Below, one piece after another: positions 1-13,079 of a stretch of 64,000 nt of DNA (position 1 is its first letter; each line of letters opens with the position of its first letter). A program made the translations under genes and the position numbers. Origin of the DNA: Trichuris trichiura (Eukaryota; Nematoda; Enoplea; Trichinellida; Trichuridae); assembly GCA_037903355.1 (NCBI GenBank), contig JBAJFE010000014.1:5456001-5520000 (forward strand). The letters are read 5' to 3'. The notes under the pieces were generated by a model. The model saw nothing but the letters and a program-made list of their open reading frames with translations, did no database searches and was not told the DNA's origin.

Positions 1-2779
1 TGCTCATACCATTAAATGTAAACTTGAGCAAAACATTGTGTCCTGTTGAACCCAGTAGCTTTACCAACAAAACTTCGAGAGCTTTACCAAACAGGGAAAA
101 GTCAAGTCGTCGAATTCGCGACGGGTGCGGATTTAAGTGAGGTTACCAAAGGTGACACCGGAATCTAGTTTTCCCACGCACTTGCGGACATGAAACTGAA
201 AAATCCTCAACGTTCTTACATCAGTCATTTCTTTCTCAAATTCTGTAGAAAGCTCAGCTGAGTATGACCATCTAATTAAGGTAGAAACGACATAATCGGT
301 ATAAAATTATAACCCTTTAAGACTACCCAAATCAACTGAACATGTTGCGCAGTATTATAGTAGTAAGTTAACATCCTGTGAGCGGAATGAAAGAGAAATC
401 TTTAGAACCTTTTGAACAGTAAACCTGGCGACTAAAAAAACCTGGAAAAAGTTGATACACGTAATCCTTGATTTGCAATTGATTATCCTTTAGGATGGCA
501 TGCAAGTGGTGAATAAGCAGTCTTAGACTGCTGCATCTAACGGGTTCAAAAGAGCAAGACTAAATACATTTCAAAGAAATTACCGTGATTCTTACGCCAA
601 GTTGTTTAGCAAGTATACATATTAAAGAGAATTTAGCTATGGTTACTGTTAATTTTTTATTACAGGACAGCTGCACTACTGATCAACACAAGGCACTTTA
701 GCAGTTAAATAGAATATGCTGCATCTAATCACTAGAAATAATATTTTGTAAATAAATCATGTTAAAGGGAGGGTAAAATTCAGAAGGAGGAATCCGTAGA
801 CACAATACGAAATGGCGTTGATTCATGTTACAGCTAAATACTGCATTTAATGAAAGCACGCACTGGGAATTGATTGACAGCACGTTCGAACTTATACTAG
901 GCTTACTACACAGTAGTTGCAAAAGAATTCAACAGTTTTAGCAAAATAACGGAATAGTTCATGAGTTTCTAATGAGTAGTTATTGCAGAATGCGAACTGG
1001 AATGCTTCAACTCAGACATGCCGCTCTGACAGCTTGATAAGAGGAATATTCAGTTCACTTTCATAATAGCACTTTGACGATGAAACAGTGGGTTCTGACC
1101 GCTACTGCGAATTTCCTGAGTCAACTATTATTTGAGCAAACCGTCCGTTCCATAAGCTGAAAAAACTGTGAAGCATATTAAATAGTTCCTTCGAAGGGTC
1201 ACCAACATTAACCCAAATTATTATTTGTCGAGCAGCAACCTTAAACTGCTAAGTGTCGTCCCATCATCCTGTTTCGTTAACATCTAAAGCACACCTTCAT
1301 TTTTGAGTTGTTAAGAAATTTCTGAGCGCGAAAAACCGTTAGAATTTTCTAAATGCAATTACACATTAGCGCAGAGTCGAAACTCTGCATTCCAATTCAC
1401 TTCTTCTAAAGTTTATATTACTTCGCTGGCGACGTATAACATATGGACTGACTGAGTCATGACCCCACGCACCTCACTCTGAATTCTGGTTGTTCCACTG
1501 GTATAAACTTACATTGGTTCATGTACATTTGCTATTTAACACTTTTGAGAAGTCAAGTAGGGAAACGTGTGACTATATCAGGAAGGAGCTACTGACAATA
1601 ATACCTGGTATTCTTGGGTCATGAAACCAATTGATAAATGAGCTTGACCTGAGCAAGGCCATGAAGCGTGGCAAGGCTTTTGCATCTGCGAAGCTTATTG
1701 TGCGATCCCATTTGCCTTCAGCGGCAGCAGATCGACCCAGCGGTGCAGATGACACTTAGCGACAATCAAGCAGAAGCTGCAAATCGTGATCGAAGAAATT
1801 TCAGGCTGCTCAAGCGTAGCAACAAAGATAACAGATTATTGCCAAATCTACCAAATCAGAAATCGCAAATAGCCAATTCTGCTTCAGAAGAGGAGCACAA
1901 GGAAGTCGAAAACAAGTGAAGCAAATTTAGCTACTGAGTACATCCATAATGTGAATTAATACAAGGCCACTTAAATTCTTGCTCCAAGGAGAGAATAACC
2001 AAATAAACTATTACTCTGTAGGAATAACCACAGTAAGACAAAGCGGCCTTAATTGAACTTATGTTGGAATTTAAACAAAGAAAGCCTGACTTGATTGCTG
2101 TTTAATGTTCAGTCAAAATCAAGAGTAGGTACTTACATCTCACATTGGAAGCAATACATTTAATCAAAGATATTCTCACGGCGTCTTAGACGTTGTCTCA
2201 GAAAAAGAGGTTACACAGTCAAATGGCTCAGTGTGGTGCATTTATCGATTCCATTTAAATCAGAAGTATTATCCTGCTTATTACTCAGCGTGTCTTATAC
2301 CGTTTACTTCAGCATATGGCGCCACGAAGTAGGTGTCTTGTGATATGTGGCGGTTATGTGATTTCCATGCTAAGGACACACCACTAGTGCTTAGTTCTTT
2401 TGCAAAATGAAGTCAAGCAGAAAACCTGAACGATAGCGCTTTCCAGTTTTTAAGGTCCTACCTATCAATAGCAGAACATAACAAATGAACGTAACAAGAT
2501 AAAATAGTTCATTTACGAAAACTGTTCTCAGAGTATGCAGTATTATTTACTAAATTAAGAGTGCTTAAGTTTCTATGATCAACTAAGCAATGCCACGACC
2601 TTCCCACTAAAAAGACGTCACGGGAAAGATTTTTAACCTATAGAATCATATGAACACTTTCTGATTGATAATTTGATTATCGCGGTGCAAAGCAGCAATC
2701 ACATTCTGCGCTATCCATCTGGACATATTAGTATTTGTACCCATTAATGATACTCCACGCGCTTTTACGACTGGTTATA
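1..2779. other. Unassigned noncoding sequence
   Basis: I see no recognisable gene, RNA or repeat end here. Open frames are at most 83 codons, overlap each other on opposite strands and match no family I know. Confidence 0.5.
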
Positions 2780-3019
2780 TTATAGATAAGTAACAGTGTG
2801 TATCTTCATTTCAAGTGGTCGAGCGTTAATCAGCTGCATTACAATCATTCTTCTTAGGCTACACTTTGGCCGTATAGCTGTTAAATTATTGTCACTGGAT
2901 AACTTTCCAAGGGACGAATAAGAAGTTTTGTACTTACCTAGCTCGGCAAATCCTTCCTTTCTGACTTGCTTGAAATGAACCGTACGCCTCTTGGGTTTTC
3001 TGACCATAATTTCACTCAT
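2780..3019 (-). CDS. Weak hypothetical small reading frame
   Basis: A 79-codon frame starts at an ATG that has an in-frame stop four codons upstream. It is basic near the start (KPKRR). Inside it lies a possible 60-nt intron: a strong donor (G|GTAAGT) reading leftward from about 2939 and an acceptor ending TTTAACAG. Because 60 is a multiple of three, the frame stays open whether or not it is spliced. This matches the tiny-intron style of the receptor gene at the other end of the window, which is the only reason to list it. I recognise no family, and an open frame this short is expected by chance. Confidence 0.15.
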   Translation of the reverse strand: MSEIMVRKPKRRTVHFKQVRKEGFAELGKYKTSYSSLGKLSSDNNLTAIRPKCSLRRMIVMQLINARPLEMKIHTVTYL

Positions 3020-6000
3020 GTTTATTGATCAAAAACAGGACTTCCGGGTGCAGTAACGAATTTCACAAGTTGTTCACATCAAACAGCTGGCAGAGGTGCC
3101 GAAATCTAAACGATGGCGAGAAAAATTCTTCGTACTAAGCATTTTTCATCGCCTTACTCATTGGGCAAATGCAAAAACGGTTTGAACACCATTTCACGGA
3201 CAAAGGAACTGAGATAATTTAAGAGAGATTTTGGCCACTTAGTTTTCAGAATAGAATAGCACCGTCGTCCTTCTTCTGCACTAGAAAAACTGCGAGTGGA
3301 GAACATTTACGGATCCAGAGTGTTAAACAACTCATCGAGAAAAAGTTTTCTAAACTAATTAGAACCCGTCTTTTGTGGGGTAAATTTCAGGAGCTGTAGA
3401 TGGATCTTGAAATCTCTGGCAAATCTGTTTCAAATAAGCTGTTCAACAAATGAAACATCCCTGAACATTTTTTAAAATGAAAATATACCTGCGTAACAAG
3501 CGTCAAAATGTTCAAACATGGTTAAGAATGCTCTAAACAGTGTCAGAATATTAATTGGACTTTTGCACTGAGAATCCCGATCCTGCGCAGAGATAAGCTT
3601 ACCACTTCACTGGCTTCCACGCCAGCTTAAAGTTTCTGACTAGCTTAGCACAGCGGAAGTTACTCATTTCAGCTCTGAAATGTACATGCGTTAGCACTGT
3701 GCTGTTTAGCTTGTCCTATCATGTCTACAATCAGTTCTTTTCAACGGAAATTCTCTCATGGGTAGTTTACGAAATGGGAAACGCTTCTCGTATAACATGA
3801 TACATCGTGTCCGTTTACTTTCGATTTTGCCCACACATAACCACAGAGGTCCCCATTAATGTGTAAAATATGAACATCAAGTTGATCTGAGTGCTCAGCT
3901 TGATGGCCTATTCATTCAGCACTTGTAAAAACTCTGCACTAGCGAAAAAGGTGTGAGTATAGAACTAAAAAATAATGCTGGAGACCAGAATTTTCTTTCC
4001 ATGACAGTCAAAATTAGCACATTTGTCAGGTGCAGTGAAACTTATAGGCGTAAAAGTTTAGCGTATTGGAGACGACAACTCTAATGCAGAATGCAGGAGG
4101 ACATTTTAAAATGCTTTGGAACGAGCTTGGAATCGTACTTGGAGTTGCTGTACACAGGAAAGCGCATTACCAAAGCAACAAAAACTGGGCTTGCATTTTG
4201 ACTCACTGAAGAAGGTTTACCACGAAAGCAATGAAATACTGGCTTGTCTATCTTATGTGATAACAGATCATCCAAAGCGAAGGACAATAAAAAAGGTACG
4301 GTGTCATAATAAAATTCCAGGTTTCTTCATGGTAATATTCCAGATCTACTCTATTAATTGCTCGTGTATATACGTCAAGGGGTTATGTTTTAATTGTATA
4401 AGAAAATCTCTTCTTTCCTGTTCATAGTATGCAACTTAACTTCAGTCATAGCCTAGAAGTCACTCATCAGTAACATGATATCAAAAACAGAGCTTTAAAT
4501 GAAACCAGAGAGCGCAATTGTTCATGCAACTTACGTGCAGGAAAAGCCTTGCCACGGTTTCTGGGGAAAACAGATATTAGCTATTCATCTGAACATTGTT
4601 CGTCTGAACCAGCTTATCACTCGTTTATCTCACATTCCGTTCATAAAAGCATAGGGTTTATGGCGGACACTTAACGCTTGCTTGTCTGACTATAAGGTTT
4701 GAACTCTGGCCTTTTTGTTGTCGTACGCCTAGGATGAAGACCAATCCTAGACTAGATTGACCACTTCCTCATATCAGCTGTCGTTCGCAGCCTGGATATC
4801 GGAAAATTTAAATCAGCTGGTTTCTTTACTGAACGTCTAGCAAAGGCAATAGGCAAGTCCAGCTCTAAGTGATGCCTAAATATGGATCTAAAAAAAAGAG
4901 AGCGATTATATGGTAGGAGTCTACTTGCATCCGTAATCAAATTGTATGTTCTTCCTACAGTGGCAATAGCAGAAACCTCAGAGATTGGTCAGTAACAATA
5001 GCATGTTGTAAAGCATGCTTTCTGTGCTAGGATTTCTTAGCCAAGAATACCAGTTCTCGGAAAACTTGCTTTTCAATGCACAACATTTGAAGATACACTA
5101 GAAGCTATCGTTTACTTCTAAAAAAGACTGGAAATGTGAAGATAAAATTTCATCGCATAGTATGGCGAACTTTTACTTAAACAAAAATGATCATATGGAG
5201 AAGCTCAAGGCTCTAAGAATGTGTTTAGCAGTTTAGACGCGCTAACGGCAAGACAGACAATGACAACTACACGGGAGAAAATGTATTTCACGATGCACTA
5301 ATGGCTTCGTAAGTCCAGTGTAACGTATATGTTAACAGGCAGTACTGTTATGCGCATCAGGCATTTTTAGGCAATTATAGCTGTAACCAGTAACTTGAAC
5401 AGAAGCCAACCTTTTTTATTGTTATGAAAGAACATTACAGCGTAACCTCGATTACTTGGATCAGCTGACAAGCGCAAAATTTTTATCTTCATGAAAAGCT
5501 TGACGTCTTAAAAAGTTGGGCCGTGTGCTTTCAGAACGTATCTGTCCGCTTCGAACTAAAGTCGCTTCTATTCTTACACTCCTTTTTACTTATCATCTAT
5601 TTAAATTGTCCTTAGATATGCGACGCTTTCCTCCATGTTTTACAGTGTAATCTTTATGGCAGAGAAAATTTGTTAACTGCAGTTGGTTCAGTTCTGTATA
5701 GATGGGAAACTAGTAACTGCTGAATATATTGTTGCAGTTCTGGTTCGTTATTTAACATAGAAGATGAATGAATCCTTCCAATGAAACTCAAATGCAATGT
5801 CCTCAGTGACTTGTTGCTTTTATTTATGCGGTACACCTTTTTATGCTGAGCAGCATAGATGCTTTCGCAAGAGCAACCGGGTTTCGGTTTTCCTGCTTCT
5901 TTCCAACAGGATCAAAAATTTGCAGTTCCTTGTAGCGCAGTAAAGCTATCTTAAAATTCACCGCTGGCCTCAGAAGCGAACAAAAGTCACAGTAAAAAAT

Positions 6001-6359
6001 AAAGCAGACTCTGATGAGCATTTGTCACCTTGGACTGAAACGATCGTAAAGCTAAAAGAAGTAAGACCCTGTTACAAGCTGAATAGCGGCAGGAAGGATG
6101 GGAAGTTTCCACTGCAGAAGCAAGACTGGGCAACCGTTGTCACCAGCTGTCACGCAAGATACCATATGCGAACAAACTGCACTGTAAAGTCTGATAATAG
6201 CTATAGTTCGCCTAAGAGGATGAATGACGGCTGCAGCGGATAACAGTAGGGAGCTGCATCCGTCTGAATGGTTGACGGGATGACATGGTTTGATCGCCAG
6301 GCTCAGCAGGTCCACTGTGAAACGGAGAGAATCTATAATTCGCAACTGCGAAAGAACTT
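3020..6359. other. Unassigned noncoding sequence
   Basis: No supported gene. Overlapping frames on both strands near 4081-4427 and 5654-6345 have no recognisable domain. Tigger-like coding similarity begins only near 6373. Confidence 0.5.
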
Positions 6360-6372
6360 TCTGTTGCTGAAC

Positions 6373-6900
6373 ATGCCACAGAAGACAAAATGTGTTGCGC
6401 TTTCGTTAAAAGAGGAGCCTGAGCTTACAGGAACACATCAGGTCACTTTTTGGCTGGAAAGTATGGTGTTAGGACATAAGCTATATCTGTCATTCGTATG
6501 ATAAAGAAAAGCATCATCAGCTTTTCAGCGTAGATGGCTGAACAAGGTGAGAGCCAACAGCACAAGATCATAAAGAAGACTGAAAGCGAAGAACTTGAAC
6601 AAGCTCTCTGTACCTGATTTACGCAGAAACGCCCAGGCGCTTAGCCATTCCTTGGACCCATCTGATGTGAAAAATTGTCAGACTTTAATTTAAAGCCAGC
6701 CCTGGTCAATTTAAAAAATATCAGAAACGGCTCGACATTCGAGAAGTATAAATGGAAGGGAAAAGATTTACAACGGAACAGTTCTGCCAGTAAATTCAAA
6801 GAAGAACGGAAAGCATAAATGGATGAAAACTAATATGGTGAAGATTTCATTTATAATGCTGATAAAACTGTGTTCAGTATTGGCTAGCTGACGGACAGAA
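6373..6900 (+). pseudogene. Decayed Tigger/CENP-B-like transposase, N-terminal half
   Basis: In shifting plus-strand frames this reads like the start of a pogo/Tigger transposase. A psq-type helix-turn-helix opening (KTKCVALSLKEE) is followed from about 6560 by the CENP-B DNA-binding segment (KKTESEELEQALCT, then FTQKR) and from about 6710 by FKKYQKRLDIREV. Near 6850 it has FIYNADKTVFS, equivalent to the YNADETGLF block that carries the first catalytic aspartate. Several stops and frameshifts break it. It ends shortly after this aspartate, so the rest of the DDE domain is missing. Proteins of this kind bind transposon ends and excise and insert DNA in the nucleus; this copy cannot be active. 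Confidence 0.6.
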
Positions 6901-7028
6901 GATGAGGACACAATGAAATCTACTTTAAAACATTTGACTTTAAGCAGTTAAAACATCCCCTCGCAACACCCGTTACATCATTTTAACACCGTGAATTTTC
7001 GTTACGTCATTGCTTTATATTAACACCG

Positions 7029-7056
7029 CTGAAGACGGGTCTCGTTTGACCCGAGA
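7029..7056 (+). ncRNA. Hammerhead-like core, slightly decayed
   Basis: CTGAAGA is followed by a perfect CGGGTC/GACCCG helix with a 6-nt loop, then GAGA where GAAA is expected. This is the same layout as the intact copies at 24292 and 35683. Confidence 0.45.
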
Positions 7057-7369
7057 GCTACGGAATAATAATGAAAATATTATCAACGGGACAAAATTTC
7101 CGTAAAAGAAACTCAACATGAAACTATACGGTCCCGTACCAAGAAGTTACATTTACAAAAGTGGATTGGGATTTGTGAATTTGTTTAACCTTACCTATGG
7201 TGCATGGTTGAGCACAAAATTTCAGCTGGCAGATTACACCAACAAAAGATCATTAGACTGAACACGCTAGAGATTGGTGAGTTCAGGCACACTTTAAACA
7301 AATGTACTTTAAAGTTAAGAAAATATCAATCACCACTGTGCTACCTCACCACGTCTGCCTGGTTTACCG

Positions 7370-7398
7370 CTGGCGACGGGTCTAGGCGCGACCTGAGG
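7370..7398 (+). ncRNA. Hammerhead-like core, decayed
   Basis: CTGGCGA, then CGGGTC, a loop, GACCTG and GAGG. The spacing is kept (29 nt), but the invariant A of CTGA and the GAAA are changed, so activity is unlikely. Confidence 0.3.
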
Positions 7399-7500
7399 GC
7401 TTAAGTCCCACGATTTTGCGTCGCTCAAACGGGTGTACCATAAACAAAATCTGTATGAAACTTTACAATCCCGTTAGGAAGCTCTATGTCCTCTGAATAA

Positions 7501-8378
7501 ATGTTTACAATAAATGCTATACGAAAAGGAAAGCCACTAACCAAGGCTGAAATTCGATTACGCGGAATGTCCCGGTTCACCTTCAGCCTGAATAATTGCG
7601 GTTCCAGAGTATTTCGAAGAATAAATGAATCTAATCGGAATTAAAATAATCATATTAATAAAATCATAATTGAAAATAAGACATTTTAAAACTTCATAGT
7701 TCATTAATTTGCAGTAGAGCCATCCATGTTAACGAAAATTTTATGAACATAGGTTTTCAGACCCTCCTGATCTTGTCCTCAGCATGTAACATGCTGATTC
7801 ATTCGATATAGATAACGATGGGAGCAGCGCCATCCTGAAAGTTTGTAAAATGTGGCCCAACCGTACCTAGGTGAATTATACATTCATCAATAAGGCTAGG
7901 ATCTGAATTTCATTTGTTTTGTAACGTGTTCGCAAAGCTTTGCTCTTTTTCGAAACAGTTTGCTAGTATTTACAATAATAAGTAATAAAACTAGACCTTG
8001 GGAAAGCAAACCTAAAATAATTAAAAATGGCTGTTTCACTTTTTCTTCTAGAAGTAGCTCATTTTATAGAACGCCTGAGTTATGAAGACATGTATTTTTA
8101 CGTCTACAGTTAGGATAAATGCGACTAAATAGAGCGGCAGCCTCAGCCAGATATGCAGGCTGCTCAGACCACCCTAGATTTTGCTGACAAAAAAGCAACT
8201 CAGATCAGGTCAGATGGTGAGCCCTAGGAGGGCTCCCTGCAGCCAGATGTACAGATTGGCGGGCCCACCCCGGCGCCGGTGGGAACAAAGCAGTGCCTTT
8301 CTGGGCAAATGATCCGGTAAAACAAAAACACCAGCCAAACCAAATGTTGCTGAGGGAGCACTTTTATATACAGTAGAA
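7501..8378. other. Unassigned noncoding sequence
   Basis: AT-rich sequence with no recognisable gene or repeat end. Confidence 0.5.
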
Positions 8379-9052
8379 CAGGGGTGGGGAACGTCCGGCC
8401 CGCGAAACCATTTTCCGCCCACGCGCTGGGGCAACCGCACATGGATGCGAAATTCAGTGAAATGTGATTGTAGAAAGTTATTTTTCATAAAGCGATAAAC
8501 GTATTTTATGTGAATCCTAGTAAGAACATAAACCTTGCGTAACAAGCAGGGAGCGTCAGGCTGGCTCGGAAGACTGTGTTGCTGACAGCTCTCTGTCGAT
8601 AAACCGACATTGTTAGTCCTCGCTGACAAGCAGTAGGCGCCACTATAGTGTGTGTGTGCGCGCGTAAGTAGCGTGGACCATTGCTTTGTTCGAGATAACG
8701 ACTGTCCAGCATGCTAGAGCACTTCTGCTTTTTTGCTCTCAGTACTCACTGGCGTAGTTCTCGCCTTCTCTTGCTATCGTCCTCAACGGTTTGCGCCGGT
8801 CGCCTGTCATATACGTCTTCGAAGTACAAAAAAGTCATTTCGTTCTCTGCAGTTGCAATTATGTTTTTTACAACTGGGTTGCAGAATTGTCTCAAAATTC
8901 TGCCTTTTATCTCAGAGTTTCCTCGCCAGGGAAAAGCAGTTCCAAGCATCCCATTAGGGGTGACTTAATAAACATACGTGCAAATAAAGCAGGCTGTTTT
9001 TCGTTTAAATACGCTATACGGCCCGCGGCACCAAAAAGGTTCCCCACTCCTG
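8379..9052 (+). mobile_element. Non-autonomous hAT element (MITE), copy A
   Basis: It begins CAGGGGTGGGGAACGTCCGG and ends with the imperfect inverse, TTCCCCACTCCTG, with GGCCCGCG just inside both ends. This is the terminal signature of Charlie/ZBED-type hAT elements. The interior is shared with copies at 23181, 43057 (inverted) and 55588 (for example the AAATGTGATTGTAG and GTAGCGTGGACCA blocks). There is no transposase frame. The 8-bp flanks do not match, so the target duplication has decayed. A short TG/CG dinucleotide run lies near 8650. Confidence 0.8.
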
Positions 9053-9842
9053 GTCTACGCAAAGAGGAGAGGGGTTTTTGATGCGGTGAAAATTTGGATC
9101 GGTGATAATATGCATTGCTAATTGTTTAGAGCAACTTGCGGACGGTTCTTTTAACGGTTCAAAAAACTTCATGGCTTCCTTAACACGAAGATCATTGGCG
9201 AGATAGCGTGTATTGATATTAAAAGTGCTGTTACTTTTAAAGACGAGTTGGATCAAATAATTGTGGACGAAGAATATTTTTCAGAATAAATATTCAACGT
9301 CGATAAAAAGCGATTGTTTTAGAAGCGCACGCTAGAATGAAATTACGTTCAACAACAGTTCAAGGCAATGTAAGAGCACGTGGCGAATAAAGGTGTAACG
9401 CTGCGTTTGGACTAAAGCTTTTCCTGATCTAGTATTCAGAGCATCCTATACTTTTAAAGAGTTTAGACAGGAGTTGGCTTTCGGTCAATTATTGTCATAA
9501 TAGAAAAAGCTCAGGGGATATTACCGCTATTTGAGGACAGCGTTTTGAACTGTTTAATCCCAAAGACGAGACAGTATTGCAAGCAAAAGAATCTGCGGCT
9601 CAGGATTCTTTTGACTTTAGACAGTTCGCTGACATGCACAATACACCAGCGACATGCATCACGACAAGCATCCAGCTTGCTTATTTTCTACCAGACACGA
9701 CTGCACTCATTCTTCCAATGAATAAACGCGTAACAGCTGCTATCCAAGGATACTATTTACGGCAGACTTTTGAGCGAGCTTTGGAGGCGAACAGTTTAGC
9801 TAGACACACCACAGGTTTTGGAAAGGTTTTAATGTTCTAAAC

Positions 9843-10616
9843 CAGTGATTTCCAACTTTTTCCGCACCAGGGCCCTTTCGAGACGTGCAACTCCTCAGGG
9901 CCCCCCTCCGTTCTTGCGTGGTTCTGTTCTTCCCTTTTCTCGCTTGTGGCTTTTTCGCGTGTGTTAGAGCACCTGTAACACACAGTTTGCTGAAAATCTC
10001 AACAATGAATTTGCTGTTGTCTTTTCCATCTGGTGAACACCGACGCTAACAAAAAACTTTTAATCTGCTTTTTAAAACTCCTCAATTTAAAACTTCGATG
10101 TTTGTACCGGTCTGTGCCATATGGAAAAGACAGTAACGAATCCAAATCTAATTTTTGACACGTAGGCAATGCTTTTCCGTCACGCGGTCTAAGTATTTCA
10201 GACGATTTGTAACTACGCTTCTTTGCTGAGTGAATGAAGGTAGGTCAAAAAAGTTCCTTAGTGATATGGAATTGGTGGAAACTTCTTCGTCGTCGTGAAG
10301 TCGTCGCCAAAGGGAGGAATTGCGCCGCCTCGTTCAGTATCCAGCGAGCTTCTGCGAATTGTCAGTGACTTAGCTTGAACGCAGCAGGGTTCTATTGATT
10401 TAGGAGGGCCACGCTAGGCTGATGGCAAGTTCCCTTCTCTATGCTCCGTGATATTGAGAAATTGCTTACTCTCTGTTCTCTCGAGAAACTTTACATTAGA
10501 AAAAAGATGTACAGGCACAACCCGGGGATCCCCAAGGGCCTCCTAAGCATTCAGGTCCCCCTTCGACTCCCCCTGGGCCCCCCTGAGGGCCCAGGAGACC
10601 CCTTTGGGAATCACTG
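9843..10616 (+). mobile_element. Non-autonomous hAT element inside a Tigger copy
   Basis: The 774-bp insertion starts CAGTGATTTCCAAC and ends GGGAATCACTG. It is flanked by identical 8-bp duplications TTCTAAAC (9835-9842 and 10617-10624). Terminal GGGCCC-rich blocks lie at both ends. It contains no transposase. The exact 8-bp duplication is diagnostic of the hAT superfamily, and its perfection implies a fairly recent insertion into an already decaying host copy. Confidence 0.9.
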
Positions 10617-11302
10617 TTCTAAACTCTGTTCTCACTGTCGATACTGCTTAGAAACAAGTTATACAAGTATGTATGAAAGGACTTCGGAAGAAGGCCTTGA
10701 AAACACAGGTGAACGTGTTTCGAGATTTTAACAAAAATTCTGCCGTTGATAAAATAAGGAATGACAGGTTACTGAGACTTCGAAATGGGCTGCAGTTAAG
10801 GCTAAATAAAAAGGAGATTTATTGGTTCAACAACTTAAACGCTGAAATGTTTTCGAATGGCAATCTAATCGATTTGGATGAAAAAGACGGAAGGAAGTTG
10901 AGAAGGAGGAAAAAATTATACGTGAAGTATTAGCGAAGTTCACTGCGAAAAACTAGGTGAGGCTTTTGCTATCGTGGTCATAGAAATGGTTGACCCTTGC
11001 TAAAGACTTATGAAAGCTAATCGACGGGTTCAAGGTGTTCTCGCTTGCTACGAAGAAATGTACAAAGGAACGAAGAGGACTGCAAAAGCAAACTTGGTGC
11101 CTCCTAAAGCAGCCTGTCTGGTACACTATCAGTCATCTTAGAAGTGTCCTTTTCCAGCTACCATTTAGTGATCGAGGGAAAGAGTTCATGCGGCTGTCGC
11201 TATAGCATTACTATCTTCTCGTAATATCAGTTGAACGCATCGAACATTGTTACCGATCACTGAGCTCTAGTAAATGTATGTACGTTAACAGTTACTATAG
11301 AC

Positions 11303-11487
11303 CAGTGTTTCTCAACGTGGGCCCTGGGAGATTTTAGGGGCCCTGGAGGATAATGCGGCAGGACATTGTCCCAATAAACGGTGGGCCCTTACAAGGATTA
11401 GGAGGGCCCTGACAAGGCGTAGGGGGCCCTGGTGGGCCCTGGCAAGGCCTAAGGGAGCCCTGGGGCAAAAAAGGTTGAGAAACTATG
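11303..11487 (+). mobile_element. Short hAT MITE with exact target duplication
   Basis: A 185-bp element begins CAGTGTTTCTCAACGTGGGC and ends GGTTGAGAAACTATG. It is flanked by identical CTATAGAC at 11295-11302 and 11488-11495. The interior consists of repeated GGGCCCT units. The paralogous sequence near 41650-41700 lacks it, which supports an insertion. Confidence 0.9.
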
Positions 11488-11990
11488 CTATAGACAAAAT
11501 TCTGTATTCTTAAATCTGAAACAGAGCTGCTGTTTTACAAGGCAGCCCTGTACGGCATGATTCTGGTATTTTAAGTTGACTCAAGAATTCAACCCTATTA
11601 AAACACAGGCTGCACGAACCTTTGACGTTCAATAAATTTGAACCTTCAGTAGCGGATCGTTTCTGTTCGCCGTATCCATTTCGTCATGAGAGCGTCCACC
11701 GTAACCGTTTACCATGCTAAGTTGAAGTTAGTTCAGTGGAGTACTGTTTAATTTCATCTTAAGCGCAAGCCTTAAGTTAAGCGTATACCGATGACGGCGT
11801 TGAACCAACGTGTGACGGACAAAGAACAATGGAGAAAATCCCACGCTTGAAACCTGCGCGGTCTAACCCAGCATAAAATGCGTTGATTACGTACCTGGAC
11901 TTCCGATGGATTGCTTGGAATGAAATGGCATCGTCAGTCGAAGACTCTCCGTCAGCAGGTACTCGAAAAACGCTAGTTTGACTCCTGGCA

Positions 11991-13079
11991 AGTCCTAATT
12001 GACGTTATATGAAATCAGATTACAGGAGACGTGTAAAGTTTAGGAAAATCATGAATTGATGCAAAGCTTCCGAAAGACTGTCAACTTGTGAACAACTACG
12101 GGGAACGGTTGTAAATCAGCAGCATTAAAAAAAAGAATTATACTGCGTGTACGCTACTTACGTTTGCCAGCTGAACGCTACCTAAGGCTGAAAGTCTTTA
12201 CATCACGGATCATATTTGAAATAACCTGGGATAGGTTGCCACCAAACGTAATTCAGGCGCTGTTTGATACATCTTTCCAAGCTTCTACGAAATTTCTGAC
12301 GGCCACTCTCAGGCTATAGCTATTTTATGTGGACCGTAAATGTTTTTATCACAGTAGCGACACCGCTAAGCTTGTAAATGACTGAAGAACGAAGATGTCA
12401 AGACGCGGCCAGTGTTCCCTCCCGCCGGATGAAAAATACACGAAGATCATGCTTTACGCCCATGTTTTCCAGTATGAACGCAGAGTCGTATTGTCTGAGA
12501 AAGCGTTATGATTTCAAAATAGCTTAAGAGCAAAGGCGCGCCGCGCGAACAAGCAAGGACTAGCAGTGTATGGCTCTGACCTTGAGAATAGCGTGATTTA
12601 GAACAGAGTTAAGGTTCTGCATTCCGAAAAAGTACTGCAGATATTAGTGAAACCCAAAGCATGCAGTCAGTTTCAGTTGTTGTCAGTTTCGAAACAAAGC
12701 CACCTGTCTGGCGTAGAAGGTGATGTCATGTTCTGACGAAAACTGGCACGTCGCGCTTAGCATGACAAATGCTCTGGTGAAATTGTTCGCCTGTGCAGCT
12801 GCGATATTATCTTCTCACCTGCAAGAGAAAATTTTTTCTGTCTATACCGCTCTCTAGAGCGCGTAAAATGCTAATGATTCGCTTTCATTCTATTAGTTGC
12901 TGTTTATCTTTTCTTTCGAATTTCGCGTCATGCTCTCGTGGCTTCCGTTCCCGCCCTCTACGCCGTATGGATTGGAGTACTGGTCTTTGCAGCGTTCACC
13001 GTTTGTGTGTTCCTGTACTGTTCCTTCTTTACTTTGCTTTCGTGCATTAGTTGTTCGAAGAAAATGCGGCTGATAGAGG
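11991..13079. other. Unassigned noncoding sequence
   Basis: No supported gene. Similarity to the paralogous copy at 41.9-42.1 kb fades near the left edge. A short open frame at 12793-13050 has no recognisable domain. Confidence 0.45.

Larger units (their letters stand above)
6960..7500 (+). repeat. Two tandem Penelope-like terminal repeat fragments
   Basis: Two related blocks each contain a hammerhead-like core (7029 and 7370), followed by a tail that includes ATGAAACT and then TCCCGT. The same kind of tail, with GGTCCCGTAC, ends the palindromic element at 46331-46496. No coding part remains between the blocks. Confidence 0.5.
9060..11990 (+). pseudogene. Decayed jerky/Tigger-type transposase copy, split by two insertions
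   Basis: Plus-strand fragments read as a jerky-type DDE transposase. Near 9270 there is IFNVDKKRLF (first aspartate block). Around 9640-9800 there is FLPDTTALILPMNKR followed by YYLRQTFERAL, the block holding the last catalytic acidic residue (normally QPMDQG, here PMNK, so the aspartate is lost). Similarity to the copy at 40085-42120 continues to about 11990. Two hAT elements (9843-10616 and 11303-11487) interrupt it. Frameshifts and stops throughout make it inactive. A third relative starts at about 63640. Confidence 0.65.

Noticed and set aside
8210..8629. 139-codon minus-strand frame
   Set aside because: It runs across the left end of a hAT MITE (8379) and matches no protein; chance frame in GC-richer repeat DNA.
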